64,000 bases of DNA from an uncultured Sphingomonadaceae bacterium (GTDB taxonomy: Bacteria > Pseudomonadota > Alphaproteobacteria > Sphingomonadales > Sphingomonadaceae), in contig CANMBD010000003.1 of NCBI GenBank assembly GCA_947495985.1, forward strand, positions 310,001-374,000. The letters run 5' to 3'. The notes under the pieces are model-generated. The model did no database searches, had not been told where the DNA came from, and worked only from the letters and a program-made list of their open reading frames with translations. Position 1 is the first letter of the stretch. Each line of letters starts with the position of its first letter. Positions 1-8,501 of the stretch are shown here, in pieces. The translations under genes and the position numbers were made by a program.

Positions 1-57
1 TAGCCTTGATATCATTCAAGGTATATCCTTATATACACGATATATGTCATCATGTGA

Positions 58-120
58 ATTACAATTTATCTCCAAAATGGAGATAGTGTAATAAAATTAC
101 AACCCCCGAGACTATTACAA
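58..120. promoter_or_regulatory. AT-rich region with inverted repeats and three ATTACAA repeats
   Basis: TATCTCC (67-73) and GGAGATA (79-85) form a perfect 7-bp inverted repeat with a 5-bp spacer. TGTAAT (87-92) and ATTACA (96-101) form a second one. The heptamer ATTACAA occurs at 58, 96 and 114. There is no T-run, so a terminator is unlikely. The density of symmetric elements suggests an operator or promoter region, probably for a gene left of the window. This is inference only. Confidence 0.3.
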
Positions 121-169
121 TCCACCAATGAACGATAGTATTCTACCAACCAATTATAAGTACTCGGAC

Positions 170-601
170 TCACCTCTTAATCTCCCAAAGCAGATGGAAT
201 CCATTCCCTTCGGTTGACACCGCCAAGCCCTTGTCTCGCTTATCCCTGAGCGCCACACTAACCCGCTTGGTCATCAACCGCAGCAACTTGTTATCCATGG
301 CCATACCACGCTCAAGGATAAGCTGTGCGGCAATCTCACGGCTTGTAAGCGGCTCTTTGGCCTGCCTGAGGATGGAAAGCACCATGCGGCTCATTTCACC
401 CCGCTTTGACCAGTCTTCGGGTGGCCGGAACATCTTTGGCCGGATACTCTCAACCTCCATGTCGGGCGCTATAATCCTGAGCGTGGCGTCCACGTGTTCT
501 AGTTCCTTGACGAGCCGACCAAGCTTATCATGAAAGTTGGCAATTTCTCCTGCCATCTCGCCGCGCTTCTTTACCAGCCCTGTTACCATGTAATCTGTCA
601 T
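170..601 (-). CDS. Hypothetical protein, coiled coil plus winged-helix-like C-terminus
   Basis: The product has 143 residues from the ATG at 601; a GTG three codons upstream (610) is an alternative, and neither has a strong ribosome site. Residues 10-45 are rich in Lys, Glu and Leu heptads and should form a helix or coiled coil. Residues 70-143 (PLTSREIAAQL, then LRLMTKRVSVALRDKRDKGLA) read like a winged-helix domain with an Arg/Lys-rich recognition segment. I do not recognise a named family. It may be a small DNA-binding accessory protein. It stands alone, with AT-rich DNA on both sides, and has no obvious link to the catabolic cluster that follows. Confidence 0.6.
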   Translation of the reverse strand: MTDYMVTGLVKKRGEMAGEIANFHDKLGRLVKELEHVDATLRIIAPDMEVESIRPKMFRPPEDWSKRGEMSRMVLSILRQAKEPLTSREIAAQLILERGMAMDNKLLRLMTKRVSVALRDKRDKGLAVSTEGNGFHLLWEIKR

Positions 602-875
602 GGGATTCACATTAGGATTCTAGCGTGTTACAGTCGCCTAGAAACTTGGTGCACTTGCTACATAATGCCGCGAAATTCTTTGATTAACAACACTTTTTCT
701 AAAGCCTGCAATTCTTCGGCCGCAACGTCCGATATGAGAACCAAAGCGGACGCTAGAATATTTGGTTGTCTTTTTCCCTTCTGATTATTCACGTGAACTT
801 CCATAAATTGTTTGCCGTTAGCGCTTCGATTGACAATGAGCTATCAAGTATCGAGCTATTATGTTTGGAGTTCAA

Positions 876-1631
876 CTAACTATTGGCTTGCAGCGCAGTC
901 AAGTTTTCGAGGACCACAGAGATTTTCTTTGCGTCGGCCCAAGGTGTTTTGAATACAATTCTGCCCTTTCGATCAACGACGAAGGCTCCGTTGGGTACGA
1001 TACCATATTCATTGAGCGTGACTTCACTGACCGGGTCGATTGCAATATCCAGGCTTGTGGTCTCGGCTAGTTCATCAGCGTAAGTTGCTCGATCTTCATC
1101 GGATATCGTATGATGATAGCCTCGGTAACCGGCTTCTCCGGGATGCTGTTCGCGAGAATAGATTAGAATGAAGTGCACATCGGATGATGCAAATTTTGTG
1201 ACCAATTCTTCCCACTTTTTTATTTCCAGTCTGGCCGGTGGGCAAGTCATAGCGACAAACATAATAGCGACATTGGTGCCTCGGAGATCTTTGAGTCGAA
1301 ACTTTTCACCTGTGGTTGTCGTCAGATTGATCTCCGGGGCAGCCTCTCCAATATGAGTGCGGTCATAGAAGGTTTCCCACTCTTTGTTTGTCCGGCGGGC
1401 GCGTTCTCCGAAAAATAACGCCAGCACATTCACTTTTGCCGCGATGCCGATTTTTTCAAGAAATGAAAAATGCCCGGGATGCCCCGCCTTGTGCAGGTTG
1501 AAGGTCACCAAGTCCCCTTCTACTTTTGGCCTGGAATCCCATTTTTTGTCCGGTACCAAGAACGGGCCAACCCACAAGAGACTGAGCAAGCATAAGAGCC
1601 CAATTGCACTGTAAATCAAATAGTTAGCCAT
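876..1631 (-). CDS. Iodothyronine deiodinase-like thioredoxin-fold protein, membrane anchored
   Basis: The start is placed at the ATG at 1631; the reading frame runs 40 codons further upstream but that part is not protein-like. The product has 251 residues. Residues 4-25 form one hydrophobic N-terminal helix, followed by a thioredoxin-fold domain from about residue 95. The motif MTCPPARL (Cys130) lines up with the SCT-Sec-PP active site of animal deiodinases, with Cys in place of selenocysteine. YSREQHPGEAGY matches the deiodinase YIEEAH segment, including its catalytic His. The C-terminal run IDPVSEVTLNEYGIVP, then GRIVFK, also follows that family. Known relatives remove iodine or reduce peroxides using a thiol. 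Here a reductase or dehalogenase role is inference. It is downstream of a copy of the cluster palindrome. Confidence 0.7.
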   Translation of the reverse strand: MANYLIYSAIGLLCLLSLLWVGPFLVPDKKWDSRPKVEGDLVTFNLHKAGHPGHFSFLEKIGIAAKVNVLALFFGERARRTNKEWETFYDRTHIGEAAPEINLTTTTGEKFRLKDLRGTNVAIMFVAMTCPPARLEIKKWEELVTKFASSDVHFILIYSREQHPGEAGYRGYHHTISDEDRATYADELAETTSLDIAIDPVSEVTLNEYGIVPNGAFVVDRKGRIVFKTPWADAKKISVVLENLTALQANS

Positions 1632-1727
1632 GCTTTGTCCAATATCCCTATTCACGCGAAGATTGCCTGATACACCGGTCTTTGCGATCGGACTGATATA
1701 GCATATGCACCAAGGAAAATGAATATA

Positions 1728-1742
1728 TTTATTATATATAAA
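1728..1742. promoter_or_regulatory. Cluster palindrome copy (TTTATT-ATA-TATAAA)
   Basis: TTTATTATATATAAA matches the TTTATA-N3-TATAAA element of this region with one mismatch in the left arm. It lies about 97 bp upstream of the deiodinase-like gene start and just past the E2 gene stop, where that gene's own promoter would be. The surroundings are very AT-rich, so chance contributes more here than at the other copies. Confidence 0.45.
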
Positions 1743-1771
1743 TAAAATCATTTCGGTTTTTGTTTGGGTAA

Positions 1772-3070
1772 CTAAGAGATGATTCCCAACGGGTTCTCTA
1801 CCAGCTCTTTAAACACCTGCATCAATTGCGCACCGTCTGCGCCATCAATCGCACGGTGATCAAAGCTGCCGGTGGCGCTCATGATCGTTGCGATTTGCAG
1901 GCTGTTATCGATGACATGCGGGCGCATCTGCCCTGCCCCGATGGCCATGATCATCGCTTGCGGTGGGTTGATGACCGCATCGAAATTCTTGATACCGAAC
2001 ATGCCCATATTGGAAATGCTGGCGGTGCCGCCTTGATATTCATGCATCTTGAGCTTGCCGTCCTTGGCGCGGCCGGCGAGATCTTTCATCTCGGTGGAGA
2101 TTGTGCTGAGCGACTTGGTGTCGGCGCTGGTGATAATCGGTGTGATCAGGCCGCCGGGAATGCTCACGGCCACCGAGATATCGGCGCGGGCAAAGGTCTT
2201 GAGCTGATCGCCGTCAATCGAGACATTGCATTTCGGTACCTGCATCAGGGATACGGCCAGCGCCTTGATCAGCAGGTCATTGACCGACAGTTTGACGCCG
2301 CGGGGTTCCAGCGTTGCGTTGAGTTCGCTGCGTAATTTGAGCAGCTTGTCGAGCTGGATATCCACGGTGAGATAGATATGCGGAATGGTTTGTTTTGCTT
2401 CGGTCAGGCGGCGGGCAATGGTCTTGCGCATGCCGGACAATTTTTCGGATGTGTGCGGGATATCGAAGTCATTGGCTGCTGATGCAGGCGCAGCGGCGGA
2501 GGCTGGCGCGGGCGCTGCTGCTTCCGTTTTAGCGGGTGCCGTACCGCCCTCGGCCGCATCAATATCCGCCTTGATAATCCGACCGCCAGGGCCGGAACCG
2601 CTGAGCGCGCCAAGATCAACGCCCTTTTGCTCCGCCAGACGCCGGGCCAGCGGGCTGGCCTTGATCCGGTTGCCATCCGATGTCGGTGCGACAACTTTAG
2701 GTGCCTCATCTGTAACCTTTGGAGCAACCTCCTGTACCGGTTCCGCAGGCTTTTCAGCAACTTCCGCAACCGGCTTAGGCTTCTCCACGGCACTTTCGTC
2801 AACTTTCGAAGCGGAGGCAACATCCTCCCCCTCTTCGGCAATGACCGCAATCACATCCCCGACTTTGACATTATCGGTTCCCTCGGCAACCACAATCTTC
2901 GCAATCGTGCCTTCATCAACCGCCTCAAACTCCATCGTCGCCTTGTCAGTCTCGATCTCTGCCAGCAAATCACCCGAAGCGACCTCATCGCCCTCTTTCA
3001 CAAGCCATTTGGCCAGCGTCCCTTCTTCCATTGTCGGCGACAAAGCGGGCATTTGAAGGTTGATCGGCAT
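1772..3070 (-). CDS. Dihydrolipoamide acetyltransferase (pyruvate dehydrogenase E2)
   Basis: The product has 432 residues, with a single N-terminal lipoyl domain (residues 1-80, lipoyl-Lys in ETDKATMEFEA). An Ala/Pro/Glu-rich linker follows, then a peripheral subunit-binding domain (about 138-172, SPLARRLAEQKGVDL) and a second Ala/Pro linker. The C-terminal catalytic core carries the FDHRAIDGADGAQLM motif with its His and Asp. It transfers the acetyl group from lipoamide to CoA. It follows the E1 gene by 5 nt, so the two are co-transcribed. No E3 (lipoamide dehydrogenase) gene is in the window, so the general cellular E3 probably serves the complex. E2 of a branched-chain or other 2-oxo acid complex is possible, but E1 favours pyruvate. 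Confidence 0.9.
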   Translation of the reverse strand: MPINLQMPALSPTMEEGTLAKWLVKEGDEVASGDLLAEIETDKATMEFEAVDEGTIAKIVVAEGTDNVKVGDVIAVIAEEGEDVASASKVDESAVEKPKPVAEVAEKPAEPVQEVAPKVTDEAPKVVAPTSDGNRIKASPLARRLAEQKGVDLGALSGSGPGGRIIKADIDAAEGGTAPAKTEAAAPAPASAAAPASAANDFDIPHTSEKLSGMRKTIARRLTEAKQTIPHIYLTVDIQLDKLLKLRSELNATLEPRGVKLSVNDLLIKALAVSLMQVPKCNVSIDGDQLKTFARADISVAVSIPGGLITPIITSADTKSLSTISTEMKDLAGRAKDGKLKMHEYQGGTASISNMGMFGIKNFDAVINPPQAMIMAIGAGQMRPHVIDNSLQIATIMSATGSFDHRAIDGADGAQLMQVFKELVENPLGIIS

Positions 3071-3075
3071 AAGCG

Positions 3076-5403
3076 TTAATCCAGAAAAAGTTCAGCGGCG
3101 GCGTCAGTAATCGCTTCTACATCCAGCCGATATTCAGTATAAAGGTCCTGAAGGTCACCTGTCTGTCCGAAGCGGTCAACGCCCAGCGGATTGGTCTTGT
3201 GCCCGCAGACACCGCCGATCCAGGATAGGGAAGCTGGAGAGCCATCGATAACCGTGACTAAACTGGCTGAAGCAGCCAGCGATGTCAGCAACGTTTCGAT
3301 GTGACTGGGTTCCTTTTGTCCTTTGGTCCAACGACTTGATTGTGCCGAGGACCAACCCCGGTGAAGCAAATCGGGAGAGGTCACGTTCATAAGACCCAGA
3401 CCTGGCAGGTCATCGCATAAATTTTCCCAGGCATTCAGAACCTCTGGTGCGATCGCCCCTGAAAATATAATTGCTGCTTCTGCGTTTGTCTTGGGTTCTT
3501 TGAGCCAATAGGCACCCTTTAGGGCGTCGGCCTGCCAGCGATCATTTTCACGATCGATTTGTTGAATTTCCCGGGTGGAAAGCCGGAGATAGGCGGAGCC
3601 GCCATCTGGATGTTGCATATGTTCAAAAGCCCACCGCATGGTAAGAGAAACTTCATCTGCAAAAGCCGGCTCGAAGGACGTGAGCCCAGGCTGACCAATT
3701 CCGATAAGCGGGGTGTTGATCGACTGATGGGCACCTCCTTCTGGACCCAAAGTTATGCCAGATGGTGTGGCGACCAACAGGAAGCGTGCGTCCTGGTAGC
3801 AAGCATAATTTAGCGCATCCAAACCTCTGGCGATGAAAGGATCATAGACAGTGCCGATGGGCAAAAGACGCTTTCCGAACAGAGGGTGAGACAAGCCGAA
3901 TGCCGCCAAAACCAGGAACAGATTGGTTTCCGCAATTCCCAGCTCGATATGCTGCCCAAAATCTCCTCCGTACCATTTTTGTGCCGACGGAATTTTTGCT
4001 GCTTTGAATACATCAACCATTTCTTGTCTTCGGAACAGGCCTCGTTGATTGACGAAAGCCCCAAGGTTGGTTGAGACCGTAACGTCAGGAGAAGTCGTCA
4101 CAATCTGGTCTGCCAGAGCTGATCCGGATTTGGCCAAATCCAGCAATATCCGACCAAAAGCAGATTGTGTTGATTGCAATTCACCATCTGGAACTGGAAA
4201 GTCGTCGGGTATGTCAAACTCTTCATTTTGCTTATCACTGGCGATCAGTATTTTTTTTCGGGACTCTACCAATTGCTCGACAGCAACAACGGAATTGTCG
4301 CCTAGCCCGGCAAATGCTTCCCATTCATCACCTTCCGCAATGCCCAGACTGGTCTGCAATTCTGCAATCTGAGAGGGATTCATAAGTCCGGCATGATTGT
4401 CTTTATGACCAGCAAAGGGCAGGCCATGTCCTTTTACGGTATAAGCTATGAAAAGAGTTGGGATATCGTCATCAGCCTGCTTGAACGCATCCACAAGCGT
4501 TTCCATGCAGTGGCCACCCAGATTGGTCATTAAGGAGGCTAAGTCTTCGTCGTTAAATGTAGCGATGAGATTGAGAGACTTTTCTTCCTTCGCCAGATCT
4601 TCCTGCAATCTGCTACGCCATGCTTTTCCACCCTCATATGTGAGGGCCGCAAAATCCGCATTTGGACATAGATCGATCCAGTCGGCGATTGCTTGCCCGC
4701 CGGGCATCGCAAATACTTCCTGTTGTTTCTTTCCGTGCTTTAAGGTTAGCACGCGCCAATTGCAGGTTCTAAAAATGTCATCAAATCGGCCGAACATTCT
4801 GTCCGCTGTCGTTGCATCCAACGATTGCCGGTTATAGTCGACTATCCACCAACAATTTCTAATATCATGCTTGTAGGCTTCGATCAGACATTCATAGATA
4901 TTTCCTTCGTCCAGTTCTGCATCGCCCATCAACGCGATCATTCTGCCAGCTTTGTCGGTTGGCAATTTGCTGTGCGCAATCAGATAGTCTTGAACCAGAC
5001 TTGCAAAAGCCGTGATTGCAACACCCAGTCCGACAGATCCTGTCGAGAAATCTACCCTGATGGTGTCTTTGGTGCGACTAGGATAGCTTTGAGCGCCGCC
5101 CATTCCCCGAAAGCCCATCAACTTTTCTTTGGACTGCAATCCCGCAAGATAATGCATGGCATGAAGCACCGGACTGGCATGGGGTTTGACGGCTATTCTA
5201 TCATTTGGCGTCACGGCATCGAAATATAATGCAGTCATGATAGTCGTGATGGAAGCGCAACTGGCTTGATGCCCGCCAACTTTAAGTCCGTCACGACTTT
5301 CTCGCAGGTGATTGGCGTTGTGTATCATCCAACTGGAAAGCCATCGCAATCTCGTTTCGAGCATTTCCAATGAACGGATCAGATCTGAATCAGGTTTCTT
5401 CAT
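3076..5403 (-). CDS. Homodimeric 2-oxo acid (pyruvate) dehydrogenase E1, AceE/transketolase-like
   Basis: The start at 5403 is chosen because AGGAAG sits 5 nt before this ATG; the frame is open 14 codons further up. The product has 775 residues, shorter than the roughly 885 of enterobacterial AceE. The ThDP-binding stretch GDAELDEGN...DYNRQSLD and the substrate-loop-like segment GFRGMGGAQSYPSRT are typical of the fused homodimeric E1 family. The middle and C-terminal thirds hold the pyrimidine-binding and transketolase C-terminal domains. It decarboxylates pyruvate, or a close 2-oxo acid, and acetylates E2. Alphaproteobacteria usually use a split PdhA/PdhB with this style of E2, so this pairing looks like a dedicated extra complex. 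A perfect palindrome at 5461-5479 precedes it. Confidence 0.85.
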   Translation of the reverse strand: MKKPDSDLIRSLEMLETRLRWLSSWMIHNANHLRESRDGLKVGGHQASCASITTIMTALYFDAVTPNDRIAVKPHASPVLHAMHYLAGLQSKEKLMGFRGMGGAQSYPSRTKDTIRVDFSTGSVGLGVAITAFASLVQDYLIAHSKLPTDKAGRMIALMGDAELDEGNIYECLIEAYKHDIRNCWWIVDYNRQSLDATTADRMFGRFDDIFRTCNWRVLTLKHGKKQQEVFAMPGGQAIADWIDLCPNADFAALTYEGGKAWRSRLQEDLAKEEKSLNLIATFNDEDLASLMTNLGGHCMETLVDAFKQADDDIPTLFIAYTVKGHGLPFAGHKDNHAGLMNPSQIAELQTSLGIAEGDEWEAFAGLGDNSVVAVEQLVESRKKILIASDKQNEEFDIPDDFPVPDGELQSTQSAFGRILLDLAKSGSALADQIVTTSPDVTVSTNLGAFVNQRGLFRRQEMVDVFKAAKIPSAQKWYGGDFGQHIELGIAETNLFLVLAAFGLSHPLFGKRLLPIGTVYDPFIARGLDALNYACYQDARFLLVATPSGITLGPEGGAHQSINTPLIGIGQPGLTSFEPAFADEVSLTMRWAFEHMQHPDGGSAYLRLSTREIQQIDRENDRWQADALKGAYWLKEPKTNAEAAIIFSGAIAPEVLNAWENLCDDLPGLGLMNVTSPDLLHRGWSSAQSSRWTKGQKEPSHIETLLTSLAASASLVTVIDGSPASLSWIGGVCGHKTNPLGVDRFGQTGDLQDLYTEYRLDVEAITDAAAELFLD

Positions 5404-5460
5404 GGAGCTTCCTATCATGACCGTACATGTCATTACCCTTGCCAAACATCAAAATCATTA

Positions 5461-5479
5461 TATTTATAAGATATAAATA
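5461..5479. promoter_or_regulatory. Cluster palindrome, perfect copy (TATTTATA-AGA-TATAAATA)
   Basis: Eight-base arms TATTTATA and TATAAATA are separated by AGA, with perfect symmetry. It sits in the 110-bp divergent promoter region between the E1 gene (minus strand) and the GST gene (plus strand), 34 bp from the GST start, so one bound dimer could control both. It shares the core TTTATA-N3-TATAAA with sites at 10.69, 14.05, 21.95 and 29.29 kb. Confidence 0.75.
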
Positions 5480-5513
5480 ACGTCAATACAAACAAACTTT
5501 AGGTGAAAACGAC

Positions 5514-6134
5514 ATGAAACCGATTCTTTTTGATTTCCCAAAATCTTCTTCCTCATTCCGGGTGAGAATTGCGGCTGCTGTGAAGGAAATTCCGCTTGAA
5601 CTGCATTTGGTCGACTTCCGGAAAGATGCTCAAAGATCAGACGAATATCTCGCAGTGAATCCGGCAGGTCTTGTTCCCGCATTAAAGCATGACGAACTGA
5701 TTATCGCGCAGTCGGGAGCGATAATCAGGTATCTTGATCGCCTAAGTCCCGACAATGTACTTTTCCCCGCAACCGATCCGTTGGCCACCCAGGTCGAAGA
5801 ACTAACAGGCGCAATTGCTTGTGATATTCACCCGCTAAACAATCTAAGGGTTTTGGAATATTTACGCGCACAATTTGACAAGGACCAGGACGCCGTCTCA
5901 GAATGGTATCGTCACTGGATATCGAAGGGGTTCGAAGGCTTAGAGAAGCGTATTGCAGCAACATCAGGAAAATATTGTTGTGGAGACCAGCTAACCGCAG
6001 TTGACGTCTATCTGGCCCCACAAATGTTCAACGCCCGGCGTTATGATACACCTCTCGAACGCTTCCCGACTTTGGTCAGGATTGACAACGAGTTGCGGCT
6101 TTTGGAAACGTTTCAGTCCGCAGCACCTGACTGA
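5514..6134 (+). CDS. Zeta-class glutathione S-transferase, maleylpyruvate/maleylacetoacetate isomerase-like
   Basis: The product has 206 residues and the usual two-domain GST layout. The N-terminal thioredoxin-like domain starts FDFPKSSSSFRVRIAA, close to the zeta-class SSCSxRVRIAL active-site loop. NPAGLVPAL and QSGAIIRYLD follow as the cis-Pro and glutathione gamma-Glu sites, then an all-helical C-terminal domain. Zeta enzymes isomerise maleylpyruvate or maleylacetoacetate using glutathione, and some reductively dehalogenate hydroquinones. With a gentisate-like cupin and a fumarylpyruvate-hydrolase-like protein nearby, maleylpyruvate isomerisation is the natural reading. It is convergent with the cupin gene, ending 13 nt away, and divergent from E1 across a shared palindrome. 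Confidence 0.8.
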   Translation: MKPILFDFPKSSSSFRVRIAAAVKEIPLELHLVDFRKDAQRSDEYLAVNPAGLVPALKHDELIIAQSGAIIRYLDRLSPDNVLFPATDPLATQVEELTGAIACDIHPLNNLRVLEYLRAQFDKDQDAVSEWYRHWISKGFEGLEKRIAATSGKYCCGDQLTAVDVYLAPQMFNARRYDTPLERFPTLVRIDNELRLLETFQSAAPD

Positions 6135-6147
6135 TCATGAGATTTCT

Positions 6148-6720
6148 CTAGTCTTGATGCGGCCGATTACCTTCCACCATATGGAATGTATTGCCGACTG
6201 GCTCTTCCCATATCAGATTTCTTTCCATGGCCCGCGCCGGCATGTCTTGCATCACATATTGGATCGCTTGCTCATCCCCACTATTGAAATGTTCGTGAAA
6301 TGCCCAAGCGGGACAAACAAATGTATCGCCACGTTCCCACTCGAAACGTTTGCCATCAAGGACTGAATATCCGGTGCCTTGCATGATGTGGTATATGGCG
6401 AATGAATTATGGCGATGGGGAACAATATGTTCGCCCGGATTGATGATCTGGATTCCCAAGAATACTGAAGGCAATGCACCACCGGCTTCGCCAGTATCAG
6501 TATTTACTAGAGATAAAAATCGACGATCTGCTCGCCGAAGCGGGTCTTTGGCCACTTCTTGCAGCGGGGGTTCAATGTCTCTCCAACGCCACATGGCCGG
6601 ACGAACTTTTTTCTTGGTCAGATAGGGATAATATTCATCGTCAGTCATCAACTTGGCATTTTCGGTATGTTCGATCGTTTCGTCAAACTCAGGAGCTGGA
6701 TTTTCGTGATCGTGACTCAT
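6148..6720 (-). CDS. Single-cupin gentisate 1,2-dioxygenase-like protein
   Basis: The product has 190 residues. Residues 38-145 resemble the first cupin of gentisate 1,2-dioxygenases: RPAMWRWRDIEPPL, then FLGIQIINPGEHIVPHRHN, GTGYSVLDGKRFEWERGDTF and PAWAFHEH. The Fe(II) ligands would be His102, His104 and His142. Normal gentisate, salicylate and hydroxynaphthoate dioxygenases are bicupins of about 340-380 residues; here the second cupin is missing and the gene ends cleanly. It may be a minimal ring-cleavage enzyme, an enzyme for a different small substrate, or a truncated relic. It lies 16 nt downstream of the dienelactone hydrolase gene in a two-gene operon divergent from lysR. Confidence 0.7.
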   Translation of the reverse strand: MSHDHENPAPEFDETIEHTENAKLMTDDEYYPYLTKKKVRPAMWRWRDIEPPLQEVAKDPLRRADRRFLSLVNTDTGEAGGALPSVFLGIQIINPGEHIVPHRHNSFAIYHIMQGTGYSVLDGKRFEWERGDTFVCPAWAFHEHFNSGDEQAIQYVMQDMPARAMERNLIWEEPVGNTFHMVEGNRPHQD

Positions 6721-6736
6721 AATGTGTCCTTCATGT

Positions 6737-7477
6737 TTAGGAGCGTGGAAGAATGGCTTTCATGTGCCAATTTAGAAAACGGATGGTCCGGTTCCAGGCT
6801 TCCCCGGAAGCAACGGGATGATAGATTTCAGGTCGAAAATCTTCGTCGAAAGCATGGGGAGCACCGGAATATAGGCACATTTCAAAATGTTTTTGTTCAG
6901 CCTTTAGAGTTGAACGAAATTCGTCGATATCAGCTTCGCTGATAAGGCGATCATGATCACCGAAATGCGCCAGTAGTGGCGCTTTCAGTTCTGGCGTAAC
7001 GTCCAGTGGGCTGACCGGTTTGTTTGGATTTGTGGCCGGGTATTTAATCAACCCGTAATAGTCGACAACGGCCTTTAATGATGGTTCATAGCATCCAGAA
7101 AGAAATGCGAACATGCCACCTATGCAAAAGCCCAATGCGCCAATTCCGGATTTAGATCCTTCGCAATGCTTGTTCAAATATTCAACGGCTTGGCTGATGT
7201 CCTCTCGGACCATCACGTCAGAAAGGCCAGCGACAGCTTCACCAATTTTCTGCGGGCTGGATAAATCTGGTGAGGTCTTGGTTCTGAAATAATAGTCCAG
7301 CAGGAATACGCGGTAACCGCTTTGCACAAGGGAGGCAGTGCGATGCTCGACATAATCGTTCAGACCTGCGATCGCCGGTAACAGTATGACTATCGGAGCA
7401 TCTGTTTCTGCCTCACAATTGAAGAAATATCCGCCGCCCTTATTTTCAAACCTGATTTTGGTCGATTTTGCTACCAT
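6737..7477 (-). CDS. Dienelactone hydrolase family protein
   Basis: The start at 7477 is set by AAAGGAG about 8 nt upstream; the frame is open nine codons further. The product has 246 residues with the alpha/beta-hydrolase fold. The Cys nucleophile lies in GALGFCIGGMF, the acid in FGDHDRL and the His in SGAPHAFD, the set typical of dienelactone hydrolases. These enzymes open enol-lactones formed during catechol or halocatechol breakdown, and some members hydrolyse other esters. No chlorocatechol dioxygenase or chloromuconate cycloisomerase is present, so the substrate in this cluster is unclear. It is the first gene of the operon with the cupin; the 67-bp gap to lysR would hold both promoters. 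Confidence 0.8.
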   Translation of the reverse strand: MVAKSTKIRFENKGGGYFFNCEAETDAPIVILLPAIAGLNDYVEHRTASLVQSGYRVFLLDYYFRTKTSPDLSSPQKIGEAVAGLSDVMVREDISQAVEYLNKHCEGSKSGIGALGFCIGGMFAFLSGCYEPSLKAVVDYYGLIKYPATNPNKPVSPLDVTPELKAPLLAHFGDHDRLISEADIDEFRSTLKAEQKHFEMCLYSGAPHAFDEDFRPEIYHPVASGEAWNRTIRFLNWHMKAILPRS

Positions 7478-7544
7478 TGATGAAGCTCCTTTTGGAGACT
7501 TCAAGCAGAATTGATGATATTTGGAAATCTGCTATTACTTAATA

Positions 7545-8501
7545 ATGACAATCCATAAACCGAATATTAGTAACCTTAGCTTGTTCCATCTCCAAGTGTT
7601 TGAAGAGCTGTACCGTCGTCGAAATGTCAACGCGGTTGCTCGAGCTGTCGGCAGGCCGCAGCCGACGGTCAGCAATATTTTGAAGCAACTCAGGGATCGT
7701 TTTGATGATCCCTTATTTACACGTCATAAATCGGGAATGCAGCCGTCTCCAAAAGCTGAGACGTTGCGGCCGTTTATATTGGGCGCACTTGATATATTGT
7801 CAGAGGGGATCGAAAGCACGATTCACTTTGATGCCGCACGGCATAAGCATCGGTTCTCTCTCTACATGTCTGATATAGCTGAGGCGTTGCTATTTCCCCA
7901 TTTCTTGAAACAGATGCGGAAAAAGGCGCCCCATATTCGTTTTCAAATGATCCGAACCAATGATCATTCTGTTGATCGTGCCATGGAGAATAGAGAGATC
8001 GACTTCATGTTGGGCTTTCTGCCCAATTTGAGGAAGAATTTTGAGCATTTGCCTCTATTTTCCACTGACTATGTTTGCATAGTGGGTAACAAGTCAAAAT
8101 TCTGGTCCGATCCATTGGATCGGGATGGTTTTTTGTCATCGAGCCATGCCGTGGGGGTCATGGAGCATACGGGCCACGAACAGGTGCTTCAGCAAATTGA
8201 GAGGGATGTTGAATATGGTAACATATATATGCAAACGCTCAGTTTTCTGGCTTTGCCGGATATTGTTGCAGGAACGGATTTGATTGCAACCGTACCGCGA
8301 CCTTTGGCTGTTTACTCAGCCCGAGAAAAAGACATAAAAATCCACCCGGCACCTATTGATCTACCCAATATCGAAATGGCAATATATTGGCGCAATTCAA
8401 TTGGTGAAGATCTCGCAAAAAATTGGCTGATAGAGCAATTTTCTACTATTTTTCGACGCGACGGGTTATATGATCTTTTTGGCGATGACGTGACACTATA
8501 A
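7545..8501 (+). CDS. LysR-family transcriptional regulator
   Basis: The ATG at 7545 gives 318 residues; a TTG eight codons upstream (7521) is an alternative, and neither has a strong ribosome site. The N-terminal winged helix-turn-helix is clear (LSLFHLQVFEELYRRRNVNAVARA...PQPTVSNILKQLR, then DPLFTRHKSGMQPS). It is followed by a periplasmic-binding-like co-inducer domain. Divergent from the dienelactone hydrolase/cupin operon, it is the classic local activator of that operon, probably responding to an aromatic acid. Its 3' end overlaps the convergent AAHS transporter gene by 6 nt. Confidence 0.85.
   Translation: MTIHKPNISNLSLFHLQVFEELYRRRNVNAVARAVGRPQPTVSNILKQLRDRFDDPLFTRHKSGMQPSPKAETLRPFILGALDILSEGIESTIHFDAARHKHRFSLYMSDIAEALLFPHFLKQMRKKAPHIRFQMIRTNDHSVDRAMENREIDFMLGFLPNLRKNFEHLPLFSTDYVCIVGNKSKFWSDPLDRDGFLSSSHAVGVMEHTGHEQVLQQIERDVEYGNIYMQTLSFLALPDIVAGTDLIATVPRPLAVYSAREKDIKIHPAPIDLPNIEMAIYWRNSIGEDLAKNWLIEQFSTIFRRDGLYDLFGDDVTL

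Noticed and set aside
7521..7545. TTG start eight codons upstream for the LysR gene
   Set aside because: No better ribosome site than the ATG, and the extra residues do not match the family N-terminus. Kept only as an alternative.
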